64,000 bases of DNA. It comes from Hyalella azteca (taxonomy: Eukaryota > Arthropoda > Malacostraca > Amphipoda > Hyalellidae). The position numbers were made by a program, and so were the translations under genes. This document shows, piece by piece, positions 23,896-35,058 of the stretch (its first letter is position 1; every line of letters starts with the position of its first letter). The stretch spans positions 2,431 to 66,430 of the forward strand of contig NW_025934863.1 of assembly GCF_000764305.2 (NCBI RefSeq), given 5' to 3'. Below the pieces are notes generated by a model. It ran no database searches. It was not told where the DNA came from and saw only the letters and a list, made by a program, of their open reading frames with translations.

Positions 23896-24727
23896 ATTAC
23901 CATATAACATCATTGAATAGCGTATCTTCTTTAATTGTTATCGCTGTTGTTACATCAATCGAAGAAGTATTGAAGGGAAAATACTTCGTTGTAGCTATTT
24001 ATTTCTAAGGGAATATATACAGTCCATGGCAGTAAACATACACTTGTGTCAGTTCTTATAGGTACGGTATAACAAAATCAATAATTATTTCCTCGATTAA
24101 CGCAATGTTGGCTGACGGTTCCTTACTATAGGATGTTATATGTTGTCCAGGGTGCTGTTCTTATGGGATATGATGTTGTGCATATGGTGCTGCAAACGCT
24201 TGATATTATGTCTTGTTGTTATATGATATGTTATGCATGATGTTATGTCCTGTTAATATATGAGATGTTATGCATGATGTAATGAAGCATCATCATATTA
24301 TATTTATTGTATGTGTGATAGTTACTAAACGAGAGTTAATTAAGCTACACAATATTGTTGAAAAAATAGCTCAGAATGAAATGAAAAAGAACATAACAAA
24401 AATGAAATCGTATGCTAATCATAAAAGATGTACTAATAATAACATAATATGAGTGAAACATAATTCACTCATATTATAAATGAAATGTTTCATATACTGA
24501 TAAAAAACTTTATAACTTATTATTAAAAATTAATCTTGAATTAGGGAAAACATTAATAATTTTATTATCTCTTTTAAGCTCCACAATCAAGTTCTGTGCT
24601 TCATTTGAAACGAATAAACAAGTTTACCACAACTCACAAACAATAATAAAATAACAGGCCCGACCTAAAAGATGTCCTGAAAGAAAAAATATACATGAGC
24701 GAGAAGCAAGATGGATTAGGTGTGGCT
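23896..24727. other. AT-rich DNA with weak ATGTTATG repetition
   Basis: Irregular GATGTTATGCATGATGTTATG words at 24125-24285 suggest a decayed repeat. A perfect hairpin lies at 24444-24477. No gene seen. Confidence 0.5.
24444..24477. repeat. 14-bp perfect hairpin
   Basis: ATAATATGAGTGAA (24444-24457) and its exact complement (24464-24477) are separated by a 6-base loop. Confidence 0.8.
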
Positions 24728-24976
24728 ACGTGGAACTGTATGGATGCATGAGATGGATGATACGTGTTACGTGGAACTGTATGGATACATGAGATGGATG
24801 ATACGTGTTACGTGGAACTGTATGGACGCATGAGATGGGTGATACGTGCTACGTGGAACTGTATGGACGCATGAGATGGGTGATACGTGTTACGTGGAAC
24901 TGTATGGATGCACGAGATGGATGATACGTGTTACGTGGAACTGTATGGATGCACGAGATGGATGATACGTGTTCCA
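24728..24976. repeat. 41-bp minisatellite, six copies
   Basis: ACGTGGAACTGTATGGA begins units at 24728, 24769, 24810, 24851, 24892 and 24933. Units differ only at ATGCATG/ACGCATG/GCACG and ATGGATG/ATGGGTG positions. Confidence 0.95.
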
Positions 24977-25127
24977 CAATGAAACTTATCCGACAATCGC
25001 TGCCAAGAGACGTGATCGTCTCCTGATGACGGATAAGATACAAACAACCTGGCACCCACAGACAACAGCTTTTGAAGAAACATTTACATTATTCATGGCC
25101 GCCTTGGATATTTACCGCGCTACTGCA

Positions 25128-25388
25128 TGGTTTGTTTCTGCCGTGGATCTGAAATTGGAACATGGATAAAGGTTTGGTTCTGCCGTGGATATGAAATTGG
25201 AACATGAATAAAGGTTTGGAAGGTTTGGCTCTGTCGTGGATATGAAATTGGACCCTGAATAAAGGTTTGGCTCTGTCGTGGATATGAAATTGGAGCCTGA
25301 ATAAAGGTTTGGCCCTGCCGTGGATATGAAATTGGAGCCTGAATAAAGGTTTGGCTCTGCCGTGGATATGAAAGTGGAACATGAATAA
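25128..25388. repeat. 42-bp minisatellite, six copies
   Basis: Units contain CTGCCGTGGATATGAAATTGG and GAATAAAGGTTTGG. One unit carries an extra AAGGTTTGG. It lies about 150 bp from the 41-bp array but is unrelated in sequence. Confidence 0.93.
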
Positions 25389-25772
25389 CATGAACCTATA
25401 ACGTAATTTACAATTTTTCTCTGAATAACTGAAATGATTGCCAGGAACTTCTGTTCCAAATGAGGGCAAAGACGTAATTATTAATAAGATACAAAATTAA
25501 ACCATTATTCGGAGATTGCATAGCACCTAATACAAAAACTACTTTGGTAATATTAGTGGCAACAATTAGGATATTTCATTATTTTTATTAAAATAGTAAC
25601 TTTAATGATACAGAGCGAAATTGGAAAAAAATGGATCAATAATTTTTAAAATTTCAGACGAATTTTTCACATTGGATTATATGTCAAGAAATTTTTCATG
25701 AGATGGCTGGGACTCATTTAGAACTTTAAGGCAAAGAAACACATAACATGGAAACCTGCGATAAATTAAAAA
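25389..25772. other. unique AT-rich DNA
   Basis: No array, RNA or protein gene seen. Confidence 0.5.
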
Positions 25773-25926
25773 ATATAACTCAGTACTCACTGCAGTGAGT
25801 GACAGAGAGCGCATTTTCTCGTCGACGAAAACGCGAAGTCACGGACGGACGGACAGACGGACATGGCGAGCACATTAGTGCATTTTTCCATAAATGAGAA
25901 ACACCGCTAAAAAATGCGCTAAAAAA
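25773..25926 (+). mobile_element. interspersed family 2, copy 1
   Basis: First of three same-strand copies (others at 33030 and 61842). Shared order: ATAACTCAGTACTCACTG, palindrome CTCACTGCAGTGAG, AGCGCATTTTCTC (25808-25820), palindrome TCGTCGACGA, a GGAC/AGAC run, then ACATGGCGAGCACA and GTGCATTTTTCCATAAATGAG. Near the 3' end the complementary GAGAAAATGCGCT is split by about 10 bp. No coding capacity; probably a non-autonomous element. Confidence 0.75.
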
Positions 25927-26462
25927 GATAAATTGCGAAAGAATAACCATACAAGTGATTCATAAGGGGAATGAAAACAGAATTGATTCATGCGGCAAAA
26001 AGGAAATTACTAATACAAGATTTGGATTAGTTGAAATACGTTCATAAAAAGCAATATATTAATGATAATTTCTAACTTAAAAATATTCTTAAGATTGCCC
26101 GTTATACAGCTCACTTAATGGTTAATAAAAACACAATTACGCTCTATTAAGCTCTAAGATTAATTCTGACCATCATGCGAGCCTATAAAAATTCAACCAC
26201 ATTACAAGTCTGAATATTAACGAAAAAATATCAGCTCTGTTTTATATCCGTACTAATTGCGTACTGTATAAATAGTGAACAAACGTAAAACGTAACTCAG
26301 TAAATTCTGCATTTAGAATTGCAATGACGCATAATTAATACTTATTATCCAACAATAAAAATTAATTTTGCTGGATATTTACCAAACGCATTCAATCTAT
26401 CGTAGCAACTGATCTTACCTATTTGAATCATTTGAGAAACAAAAAAAATGTTGAAGTTTATT
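25927..26462. other. unique AT-rich DNA
   Basis: No feature recognised. Confidence 0.5.
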
Positions 26463-26583
26463 TGGTATAGGAATTCAATTTCTAAAAATATAAACATTTT
26501 AGAAAGTATATGAATATGTGATTATCTTAGGAATTCAATTAAAAAAATAGAAACATTTTAGAAAGTATACGAATATGTGATTA
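26463..26583. repeat. about 61-bp tandem duplication
   Basis: TAGGAATTCAATT, AAACATTTTAGAAAGTATA and GAATATGTGATTA each occur twice with about 61-bp spacing. Confidence 0.9.
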
Positions 26584-27448
26584 GTTTGTGTTCCTTTAGA
26601 GCGGACACTATACATCAATCCAGAGAGTGTGATGAGAGACGAGCTGGTGCCGAACAAAGGGCCTTTCTTTAACAAACAATGTGATCTGTGATGTCACTAT
26701 AGCCGCATTCTTTCCAGACACAGACAAGCGCGATGACAGCTCTTGCAATACACTCAAAATGAATGCTGATTTACATGATGTATAGATGTTGTGGTTGGTA
26801 GGTTCATACATCACACACACACACACACACGGACATTCGATCGTGGCTACGAAAAGTACACTCAAACGATTTTAAAATTAGTAGAACGGTTACTAAGATT
26901 ATTGATATTGATACGAGATACCAGAGATGATTTGAATGTTTAAAAGCTTAATTTATTAAAAAGAATTATGTGAAGGATTCATAAAATTATAAAGGTAAGG
27001 TTGTTAAGATAATTTGAACAATTGTCTTAATTAAGTTGATTGGCGTGGTGGTGTGGTGTGAGATTGATCAGATTGTTAAAATAATTGTAAATAATTAATG
27101 TTATACCATCTTCGTCTAGAAAAAAGTGTATAAGCAAAAGATTATCATCTGTTCTTCAATATCACGAGAGGCAAAGACTTAGGAGATAATGTTTGCTTTC
27201 ATGATAAATATAATTTGAAATTAATATTATTGGTTTATTGAAGATATAAATAATTACTGTCATTTGCCGTTATTGTGCATTCAGATTTTGTAGGTAGATG
27301 CAAAATAATAAGCGATTGAACTTTAAAAACAACAAAGTCGTCAAACAACAAAAATGAAAACAATTAGTTTAGCCTTCACGAAATTCTCGCTACAGAGTGA
27401 CAGGCTGGAGGGTAGGGGAGGGTGGCTAGTAGCCTCCAGCCTGACCAG
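26584..27448. other. unique DNA
   Basis: Includes the CA microsatellite below. The minus frame 26608-26865 runs through it and is not supported as a gene. Confidence 0.5.
26811..26830. repeat. CA dinucleotide microsatellite
   Basis: About ten CA units. Confidence 0.95.
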
Positions 27449-27580
27449 AGGCTAACAGGTGGCAGGTCTGTACCTGTTACGTCATGTATCAACAGGTGGC
27501 AGGTCTGCACCTGTTACGTCACGTATCAACAGGTGGCAGGTCTGTACCTGTTACGTCACGTATCAACAGGTGGCAGGTCT
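27449..27580. repeat. 37-bp minisatellite, 3.5 copies
   Basis: AACAGGTGGCAGGTCTGTACC starts near 27454, 27491, 27528 and 27565; each full unit also contains TACGTCACGTA, a near palindrome. The TCAACAGGTGGCAG segment matches the CTCF core at 12 of 14 positions. Confidence 0.93.
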
Positions 27581-27652
27581 ATCAGGCGCAGCAGCGCGGG
27601 CTGGTCAGGCGCAGCAGCGCGGGCCGATCAGGCGCAGCAGCGCGGGCGCCTC
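27581..27652. repeat. 24-bp GC-rich array, three copies
   Basis: Three copies of ATCAGGCGCAGCAGCGCGGG-type units directly abut the 37-bp array. GCGC words make this the most CpG-dense short stretch nearby. Confidence 0.92.
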
Positions 27653-27866
27653 GGGCTACGGACGGCGTCACATCCTACGCCTAACCTACACGCCAAGTGT
27701 TAGAAATTAGGATTGAAGATTTCAACCATAAATTTTTCTTAATATAAGAATGAGAAAAATTGGAGAAAGTACGAGTTCGCAATCATTTGCCATTTTAAAT
27801 TTCAACAATTTCGACATTTTAATAGGCGCCTAAGAAACGTGTTTTATGTACTCTATTTGCGCTTCT

Positions 27867-28090
27867 GGCCAACAAATTTAATTGAAAATCGAAGGAACCT
27901 TTGGATTCGTTCTATTTTATTTTATGGATTGTTTTGCTCTATTAGGTTGTGGCCAACAAAATTTAATTGAAAATCGAAGGAAACTTTGGATGCGTTTTAT
28001 TTTATTTGAAGGATTGTTTTGCTCTATTAGGTTCTGGCCAACAAAATTTAATTGGAAAATCGAAGGAAACTTTGAATTCGTTTTTTTTAT
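27867..28090. repeat. 84-85 bp tandem array, 2.7 copies
   Basis: GGCCAACAAA starts at 27867, 27951 and 28036, each followed by TTTAATTGRAAATCGAAGGAA; copies 1 and 2 also share GGATTGTTTTGCTCTATTAG. The + frame through it is a repeat artefact. Confidence 0.93.
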
Positions 28091-28291
28091 CTTTGTTTAT
28101 TATTTTTTTGTTTTTGTTTATAAGAGCGGCCGGAGGCTATGGCAGGTGCTTGCTGTGACTGCGACAGCTGACGACCGAGCGACCAAAGCACAGACGAAAA
28201 AAAAAATGTGTACGCAGTGCGACAGTGAGTCTCGTATCCAGGATACGGGGGAACGTGGGTGAAAATCACAGAACAGAAAAACGGGGAATTT

Positions 28292-28575
28292 TGAATGAAG
28301 AGTGAGTGAAGAGAGTGAAGAGCATCAAGCTAGAAATAAGAGATTATTCGGAATGAAGAGTGAGTGAAAAGAGTGAAGAGTGTCAAGCTAGAAATAGGAG
28401 ATTATTCGGGATGAAGAGTGAGTGATCGAAGAGAGTGAAGGGCGTCAAGATGGAAATGGGAAATTACTCGGGATGAAGAGTGAGTGAAAAGAGTGATGAG
28501 TGTCAAGCTGGAAATGATGGATTATTCGGGATGAAGAGTGAGTGAAAAGAGTGAAGAGTGTCAAGCTAGAAATCT
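28292..28575. repeat. about 60-bp tandem array, five copies
   Basis: Units begin GATGAAGAGTGAGTGAA and contain GTCAAGCTAGAAAT and ATTATTCGG. Small indels (GATCGAAG) shift the spacing between 59 and 62 bp. Confidence 0.93.
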
Positions 28576-28799
28576 AGTTATTGATTGAAAATAGTCATGA
28601 AAAAAAATCGGATTTCAAGATTTATAATTTATGTAGGCAGAAAAAAAAAATAAAAATTTGTATCACATTAAAGAGATCTATGCATTGGACCACGTCTCGT
28701 GAGCTGGATGAAAAAAAAAACATAAAAAAATAACTTAGATCAAAGAATTATTTTAAAAACTTTCATACCGCGACAACACATCACTTCCTTCAAAGGGAT

Positions 28800-28905
28800 G
28801 AGGCGTTTAATTGGATGTGGCCTATACATGAACAATGGATGTTGGATTCGGTCTTCTCATGAACAATGCATGTTGAATATATATGGCCTACTCATGAACA
28901 CCATA
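28800..28905. repeat. short imperfect repeat of CATGAACAATG
   Basis: ATGTGGCCTATACATGAACA-like words occur three times at about 38-bp spacing. Confidence 0.7.
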
Positions 28906-29993
28906 TCAGAGTTGAGTCCACAATTTTAATTTAAATTATTAAATTTTGCAATCCATTAATCCATGTTGACGTTATGTCCATATCCAACGAGCCGTAGGCC
29001 TGTCTATCGTAACAATGTACAAAGCGGCTTCATTTCCCTTTAGCTTTAAATTAAGCACACAAACTGAAGAAATTGACCATTCCACTCAGATAAATGAGAG
29101 GGTCATATAGTCCTATAAATGACATCATCATATAAAGGATCATATAGCCCTAGAAGAAGCGCCATTTGAACATCATCTCCCTTATTTCCATGAGTGAGCT
29201 TAACCAAAATGTTTTAATTTAAAAATTAGATCAGCCCATTACAAAGATTGCATAGCAAATCTTGATTTTAGAATTTAGGGTTGCCGAGTATATTACTTAG
29301 GTGAAGATATTAAATCATTAACTTGATTAAAACACGTAATAAATGAGGTGAAAGCTAGAAGACATATTTTCTGACTAAAATAATTTAATAATATTGTTAA
29401 TAGTGACGTATATCAAATGAATAACTGATGATAAATATTCACCAGAATCCAGAAAAATACCCTAGATTTATAAACGGTATGAAAAATTATATTATAACCA
29501 GAAAATTAGACGCAGTGTAGATTGATATTTTTATAAGATTTCGTATTTTAAATTGCAATTTTATTATGATTGCTATTTTTAGATTGCCCAGCCTCATAAT
29601 TATGTTTAGGGAAGAAGATGTATATCAATTACCCAACGATCTCCTTATAGTTCGTAAAATATGCCATAAATTGACTACGATGGATCAGTGTGTTAAATGA
29701 GTTAATATCTCCAGCTAGCCACCAAGATCTTTAGTGCCAAATAAATTTTCTAAACACATTGAATATTGCCTCACGATACAGACTCAATTATGTGAAGCTT
29801 ATAGTAGTTCAGTTTAATTCTACATCGAAATTATCAGAGTTTATTTTTAAATAAAACGTTATATATATATTACAAATTGTTCTGCCTATTAGAAGGATTT
29901 GAAGAAGAAAAATAAATTGTATATTTCCCCTACCTTAATTGTTGAATTATATTACAAAAGACCCTGAACTTGGTTGGATTATATATTATTCTG
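28906..29993. other. unique AT-rich DNA
   Basis: GATCATATAG/GTCATATAG words occur twice near 29100-29150. No gene seen. Confidence 0.5.
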
Positions 29994-30084
29994 ACATGTA
30001 CGCTGTATAGCAGCGTTGTTTCTTACATGTACGCTGTAGCAGCGTTGTTTCTTACATGTACGCTGTAGCAGCGTTGTTTCTTAC
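29994..30084. repeat. 29-bp array, three copies
   Basis: TACATGTACGCTGTAGCAGCG followed by TTGTTTCT. Each unit holds the perfect stem ACGCTG-TAG-CAGCGT; the first copy has an extra TA. Confidence 0.93.
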
Positions 30085-30891
30085 ACGAGTATCTGCAATT
30101 TAAACGCTTAATTCTGAATGACATGACTGTAAACTATTGGAGACTGTAAAGTTAGCCTCTCCAAGCTTGAATGCTTGTTTTATTTCATTAGTTTTCCTCG
30201 CATATCCCACAAATTGTGACAAAAATATTAATTATTATTATGATTGTTATTAATTATTGTATAGTTCGCCTCAATCATTTACACGATAATCGTGAGTATC
30301 ACTTATTATTGACATCTCGTCCGTCTTGATAACATGCGGGCACGAGGAGTATAAGTGGATATGCTACTTAATATATAAAATTCTTGACTTTCCATTACCA
30401 CAAAAACTATGTAAAGTAATTAAATATATTAAATAGGAAAATAATAAACCAGCTCGTCCAAAATCCCCACTCCACAGGTGTTGAAATTCATGACATAATT
30501 TGTCAATATATATATACAGTATATAGATGTGTCCTGTGCAAAATCCACATTTTCACGAGATATTTTTCTGTGGTCATCAAACAGGAATCCACAGGTCGGG
30601 AAAAATTAGTTACTGGATAAATAATTCGTAACAAATTATAGTTACGGTTTTCAGATGAAAGGATTTATTCGGTGGCTCTAAATTAAAACCTTAAACACAA
30701 CTAAGTTAAAACCTTCTGGTCATAAGTGGATAGGCCTAAAGGAATATAATTATCGGTAAAAGTGGAACTAAAATGGGTACATTCACCCACATAGACGAAT
30801 AACAGATCGTTTTAAATCATTTTCCGTGAAAGTGAAAAGAGGCCATTAACAAAATTTATTTGGAAACAAGAAATCATTTACACAGCGCATG
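30085..30891. other. unique AT-rich DNA upstream of the tRNA
   Basis: No gene seen. The immediate 5' flank of the tRNA (about 30850-30891) shows no clear TATA element. Confidence 0.5.
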
Positions 30892-30965
30892 GGCCGGTTA
30901 GCTCAGTTGGTTAGAGCGCCGTGCTAATAACGCGGATGTCGTGGGTTCGATCCCCATACTGGCCA
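30892..30965 (+). tRNA. tRNA-Ile (anticodon AAT)
   Basis: A complete 74-base cloverleaf. Acceptor GGCCGGT pairs with ACTGGCC (one G-T), discriminator A. D arm GCTC/GAGC, anticodon arm CCGTG/CGCGG with loop CTAATAA, anticodon AAT at 30926-30928, 5-base variable loop, T arm GTGGG/CCCAT with TTCGATC loop. No intron and no encoded CCA, as expected for a eukaryotic nuclear gene. A34 would be edited to inosine to read ATT/ATC/ATA codons (known for this family). Internal A box TAGCTCAGTTGG (30899-30910) and B box GGTTCGATCCC (30944-30954) match pol III consensus. All stems are intact, so it is probably functional. Confidence 0.97.
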
Positions 30966-30971
30966 GAAATG

Positions 30972-30975
30972 TTTT
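30972..30975 (+). terminator. pol III terminator (T4)
   Basis: TTTT six bases after the tRNA-Ile 3' end. Confidence 0.8.
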
Positions 30976-31248
30976 ACTGCGTCGTTGTTCAGCGGCCTGA
31001 ATAATGAATACTTTATGTGAGCATCAAGGGGATATATGTGAAAAGTATCACTCGACTGTCAGTAACATTGCATATTAACCGGCGTCAAAAATCAGTTTTT
31101 GGATAAAAATAATCACGTGACATCGCCTCCACATAACAATATTATTTTATAGAATTAATTTCTCATAGAAATATGATATAGATCTGGAGGGGATTTATGC
31201 AAGAAGACCATCAATAATAAAGTAAAAAACATTTATAATGCTAGAACC

Positions 31249-31592
31249 GCACCACTGAGTAACACCACCAATTGACTGCACCACTGAGTAACACCACCAA
31301 TTGACTGCACCACTGTGTAACACAACCAATTGACTGCACCACTGAGTAACACCACCAATTGACTGCACCACTGAGTAACACAACCAATTGACTGCACCAC
31401 TGAGTAACACAACCAATTGACTGCACCACTGAGTAACACAACCAATTAACTGCACCACTGAGTAACACAACCAATTGACCGCACCACTGACTAACACAAC
31501 CAATTGACTGCACCAATGAGTAACACAACCAATTGACCGCACCACTGACTAACACAACCAATTGACTGCACCAATGAGTAACACCAACCAAC
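31249..31592. repeat. 29-bp minisatellite, about 12 copies
   Basis: GCACCACTGAGTAACACAAC then CAATTGACT. Variants: ACCACC/ACAACC, GAGTAAC/GACTAAC and CACTG/CAATG. The copies at about 31480 and 31537 share the GACC/GACTAAC state, so 58-bp blocks were duplicated. Minus frames reading Val-Gln-Ser repeats are artefacts. Confidence 0.95.
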
Positions 31593-32768
31593 ACAATTAA
31601 ACAAAACATTAACTGATTTAGTCGTAGGTTTAAAAAAAAACTCGATATTCCACGCAGTTTTGCTTTTTTTGAATTTTTAATAAATTTCGCACATGTGATG
31701 GCGCGTAATCCTTAAATCGCCTGAAATTCACCAATAAGCGATGACTGAGGGGAACTCATAGCGCCTCTTAAGAGCTGAGCACACAGTAGAGGCGTAATAT
31801 TGTCCTCTGTGAGGCGTGAGGCTCTTCACTGCTCATTGTCTGCAACCGGTAAGCGTGGTCTGCTCATTGTCTGCAACCTGAAGACTTGTCTGCATATTTG
31901 TATTGTCTGTACAGATCCATTATGAACTTTCTGTTCATATGATGCAGGCTGTTCTTAATAGACCGATACCACCAGCCCTCATTTACTACATTTGATTTAA
32001 TAAATTTATAGCTAAAAAATATTTAGTACAAGATACTTTGACGCTTGATTATTAGATACTACGACGATAGATTCATTAATAAGATACATAAAGTGTTAAT
32101 TTGCAAAGTTTTAAATTTTTCACGGTAGTAAAATCTGTTATAATTTTATGACACTCTTTTCACAGATTTAAATCTCTTGACTGAAATAACAATTCTGGTG
32201 TTATAAGTTTCAGGTTTCAACGCTATGGCAAGCAATAGCAACTAAGAACATCTTCCTATTCAACTAAACAAGTTAAAATACTTAGCAATTCTATAGGATA
32301 GAATAATAACTGAATTAAACAAACAAAGACATCATTGAAGTTCGTACGGCATCAGAGTGGTTTTATTGTCTCATTTATTTTAGAATAAAATCAAGTTAAT
32401 ACGACATTTTCGATGACAAAATTAGTAGATACCCAAATCAAATCTCTCGACCTGAGATCTGGAATTGAAATAAGTTAATGTAGAAACTTGCATTCAACTT
32501 GACAATTTGCAGGCAACTTGTGCTATAGCAATTTTCGAAAACAAGTAAAAGTCAACAATTTTATTCTCCTTATGTTTTTCAACATACAATTAAATAATTC
32601 AAAATTTTTCCTAAAAAATAATATCGTATAAGCGTACTTACAATATTATAAACCCTCATTACCATTTCAACATAACCCCAAAAAACCTTCGTCCGGCGCA
32701 CAAATCTCGTAATTAGTCGCGACAAAGGGCGTGTTGGGGACCACTTATTGTGACGTACACCTTGTTTA
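31593..32768. other. unique AT-rich DNA
   Basis: GTCTGCTCATTGTCTGCAACC-like words occur at about 31835 and 31858. No gene recognised. Confidence 0.5.
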
Positions 32769-32910
32769 AAGGCGCCCGAAATACAGACCTCTAGAGACGC
32801 CCGAAATACAGATCTCTAGAGACGCCCGAAATACAGATCTCTAGAGACGCCCGAAATACAGATCTCTAGAGACGCCCGAAATACAAACCTCTAGGACCTC
32901 TAGGACCTCT
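32769..32910. repeat. 25-bp minisatellite, five copies, with a CTAGGAC tail
   Basis: GACGCCCGAAATACAGATCT plus CTAGA repeated five times, followed by three GGACCTCTA units. Near-identical copies. Confidence 0.94.
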
Positions 32911-33029
32911 AGGGGATCCTTCACTTCCCGTCGGGCAGGAAGCTGCAAGCGAGCAGCAATTGAGGAGTCGGAAGGTTCGTCACCACCAATAAACTTGAAA
33001 AATATTAACCTTCGAAAAAAGTTATAAAA

Positions 33030-33175
33030 ATATAACTCAGTACTCACTGCAGTGAGTGACAGAGAGCGCATTTTCTCGTCGACGAAAACTTGAGATCACG
33101 GACGGACAGACGGACAGACGGACATGGCGAGCACAATAGTGCATTTTTCCATAAATGAGAAAATGCGCTAAAAAG
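33030..33175 (+). mobile_element. interspersed family 2, copy 2 (best preserved)
   Basis: Same order of blocks as the copy at 25773. Here the inverted pair is intact: AGCGCATTTTCTC at 33065-33077 and its exact complement GAGAAAATGCGCT at 33157-33169, 79 bp apart. Flanking blocks CTCACTGCAGTGAG and TCGTCGACGA are palindromes. A small non-autonomous element or structured RNA-derived repeat is plausible; the family is unassigned. Confidence 0.8.
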
Positions 33176-33577
33176 GTTGAAAAAATAATAATAATGACCT
33201 GATCAGGAATTAATTCGATGGAATTTGGGAAAAATTGAAATGCTTCTCAGGATTTTTTTATTGGAATACATTTTATGCAATTTTTTGTGCGTATTTCATT
33301 TACCGACGTAAAAGAAAACATGGTAGATCAAGATCACGAATCCAAAGGCGCTAAGGAAAAATTAAGGATTTGGAATAGATGATTTTAAAAAGTATGAGTT
33401 TTTTGTAGGATTTTCAGAGCAAAAGGACAATGTCTAATATTCTTTTGCTGAGTACAATTTTAAATTTTGTGCAATTCTCTTTTCATTGTGCAAATATTCA
33501 CAATTACTTGCCAAGGCTTTCCTCAAATATCTATAGTAAAAATCAGACAAAACCAAACATAATTAAAAACTGCATTA
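33176..33577. other. unique AT-rich DNA
   Basis: No feature recognised. Confidence 0.5.
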
Positions 33578-33675
33578 CATCACGCAGCATTACATGCACC
33601 ATAATGCTACAGCACGCAGCATTACATGCACCATAATGCTACAGCACGCAGCATTACATGCACCATAATGCTACA
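33578..33675. repeat. 32-bp minisatellite, three copies
   Basis: CACGCAGCATTACATGCACC then ATAATGCTACAG, identical in three copies. A TAGCATTAT/ATAATGCTA complement is present. Confidence 0.94.
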
Positions 33676-33676
33676 A

Positions 33677-33903
33677 TTAACCAGCAAGAGATTTTTTAAC
33701 CAGCAAGAGATTCTTTAACCAGCAAGAGATTTCTTAACCATGCAAGAAATTCTTTAACCAGCAAGAGATTTTTTAACCAGCAAGAGATTTTTCAGCCTGC
33801 AAGAGATTCTTTAACCAGCAAGAAATTTCATAATCAGCAAAAGATTCTTTGACCAGAAAGAGATTTTTTAACAAGCAAGAGATTATTTAACAGCAAGAGA
33901 ATC
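33677..33903. repeat. about 19-bp array of AACCAGCAAGAGATTTTTT
   Basis: Some 12 copies with length changes in the T-run and substitutions (TTTCTT, TTCTTT, ATTATTT). It directly abuts the 32-bp array without homology. Confidence 0.92.
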
Positions 33904-34659
33904 TAATCTTGAATGGATTCTCATCTTTGGCAGATATCAACCCTGGTTGATTTTCATATCGAAAATTTTCTAAACTCAAGTGGATGCTCAACTTGAACAA
34001 ATTCTCAACTTGGATAGGTTTTAGGCGGCTATATAATGAGCAGCTGAATTACATTGATTGCAGAGACAAGTTCCTAACAAATGAATTGTTTCGGCATTGC
34101 TCGGTTGCATGATTGAGCAAAAGCAAAAGAGGTAAAAAGAATAATAATATAGTATTTAAAAAATAATGATTAAGAATGTATCATTCTAAAAGATAATTAT
34201 TAGTATTATACTATTACTCTTATTGCACTTTTCGAAATTCCCAGGATGTAGGATATTTAACGATGGAGTAACCATAAATGTATTTTTACATTTTGCCCCT
34301 ATAAGTAGTTACCATTATTTATCAGTAAACTCACATTTAGAACTTTTGGAATCAACAGTCCATTTGTTCGCGCATGAAAATTGTTGATTAAGGTCCTCCA
34401 ATTAATTTATTTGTGTCTTTATCCAATTTTATGTGGCCTATATAAAAAGTATATTAACACTCTCAGCAATGTTAGCACTCGGCATTGTTATGCGGATTTC
34501 AACATCGAGTAACTTTTGATAATCATCCTAAATTTGTTTAATGCTTCTATAGGGGTTATTCACCACGATTTATATAAGGGTAATTTTCAACAATTACCAT
34601 AGGGATTACCATTACCCTACCATTAGTTTAGTTATACTAGGAGATATTTCTCCACTAAG
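33904..34659. other. unique AT-rich DNA
   Basis: Loose repetition of CTCAACTTGAA-like words at 33905-34020. No gene seen. Confidence 0.5.
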
Positions 34660-35058
34660 GGGTAGATATAAAAATTTCCCTACTAATTTACCCCAAAAAG
34701 GAGTAAAAACAAAAAATATTCGTACTAATTTACCACATAAAGAGTAAAAACATCGTCGGAGTAATTTACCCTAAAAAGGAGTAAAAACAAATATATTCGG
34801 AGTAATTTACCCCAAATAGGACTAAAAACGAACATAGTCGGAGTAATTTACCCTAAAAAGGAGTAAAAACAAATATAGTTGGACTAATTTACCCCAAAAA
34901 GGAGTGTAAGCAAACATAATCGGAGTAATTTACCGCAAAAAGAAGTATAAACAAAGTCGGAGTGATTTACCCCAAAGAGAAGTAAAAACAAATATAATCG
35001 GACTAAATTACCCCAAAACAAGTAAAAACAAAAATATTCAGAGTGTTTTACCCCAAAT
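34660..35058. repeat. about 40-bp array, nine to ten copies
   Basis: Units contain GTAATTTACCCCAAAAAGGA and GTAAAAACAAATATAGTCG. Variants in CCCC/CCCT/CCGC and in the AAATATA segment; spacing 38-42 bp. Confidence 0.92.

Noticed and set aside
31249..31592. Regular repeats considered as a CRISPR array
   Set aside because: Units are head-to-tail without unique spacers, in a eukaryotic context with tRNA genes of nuclear type.
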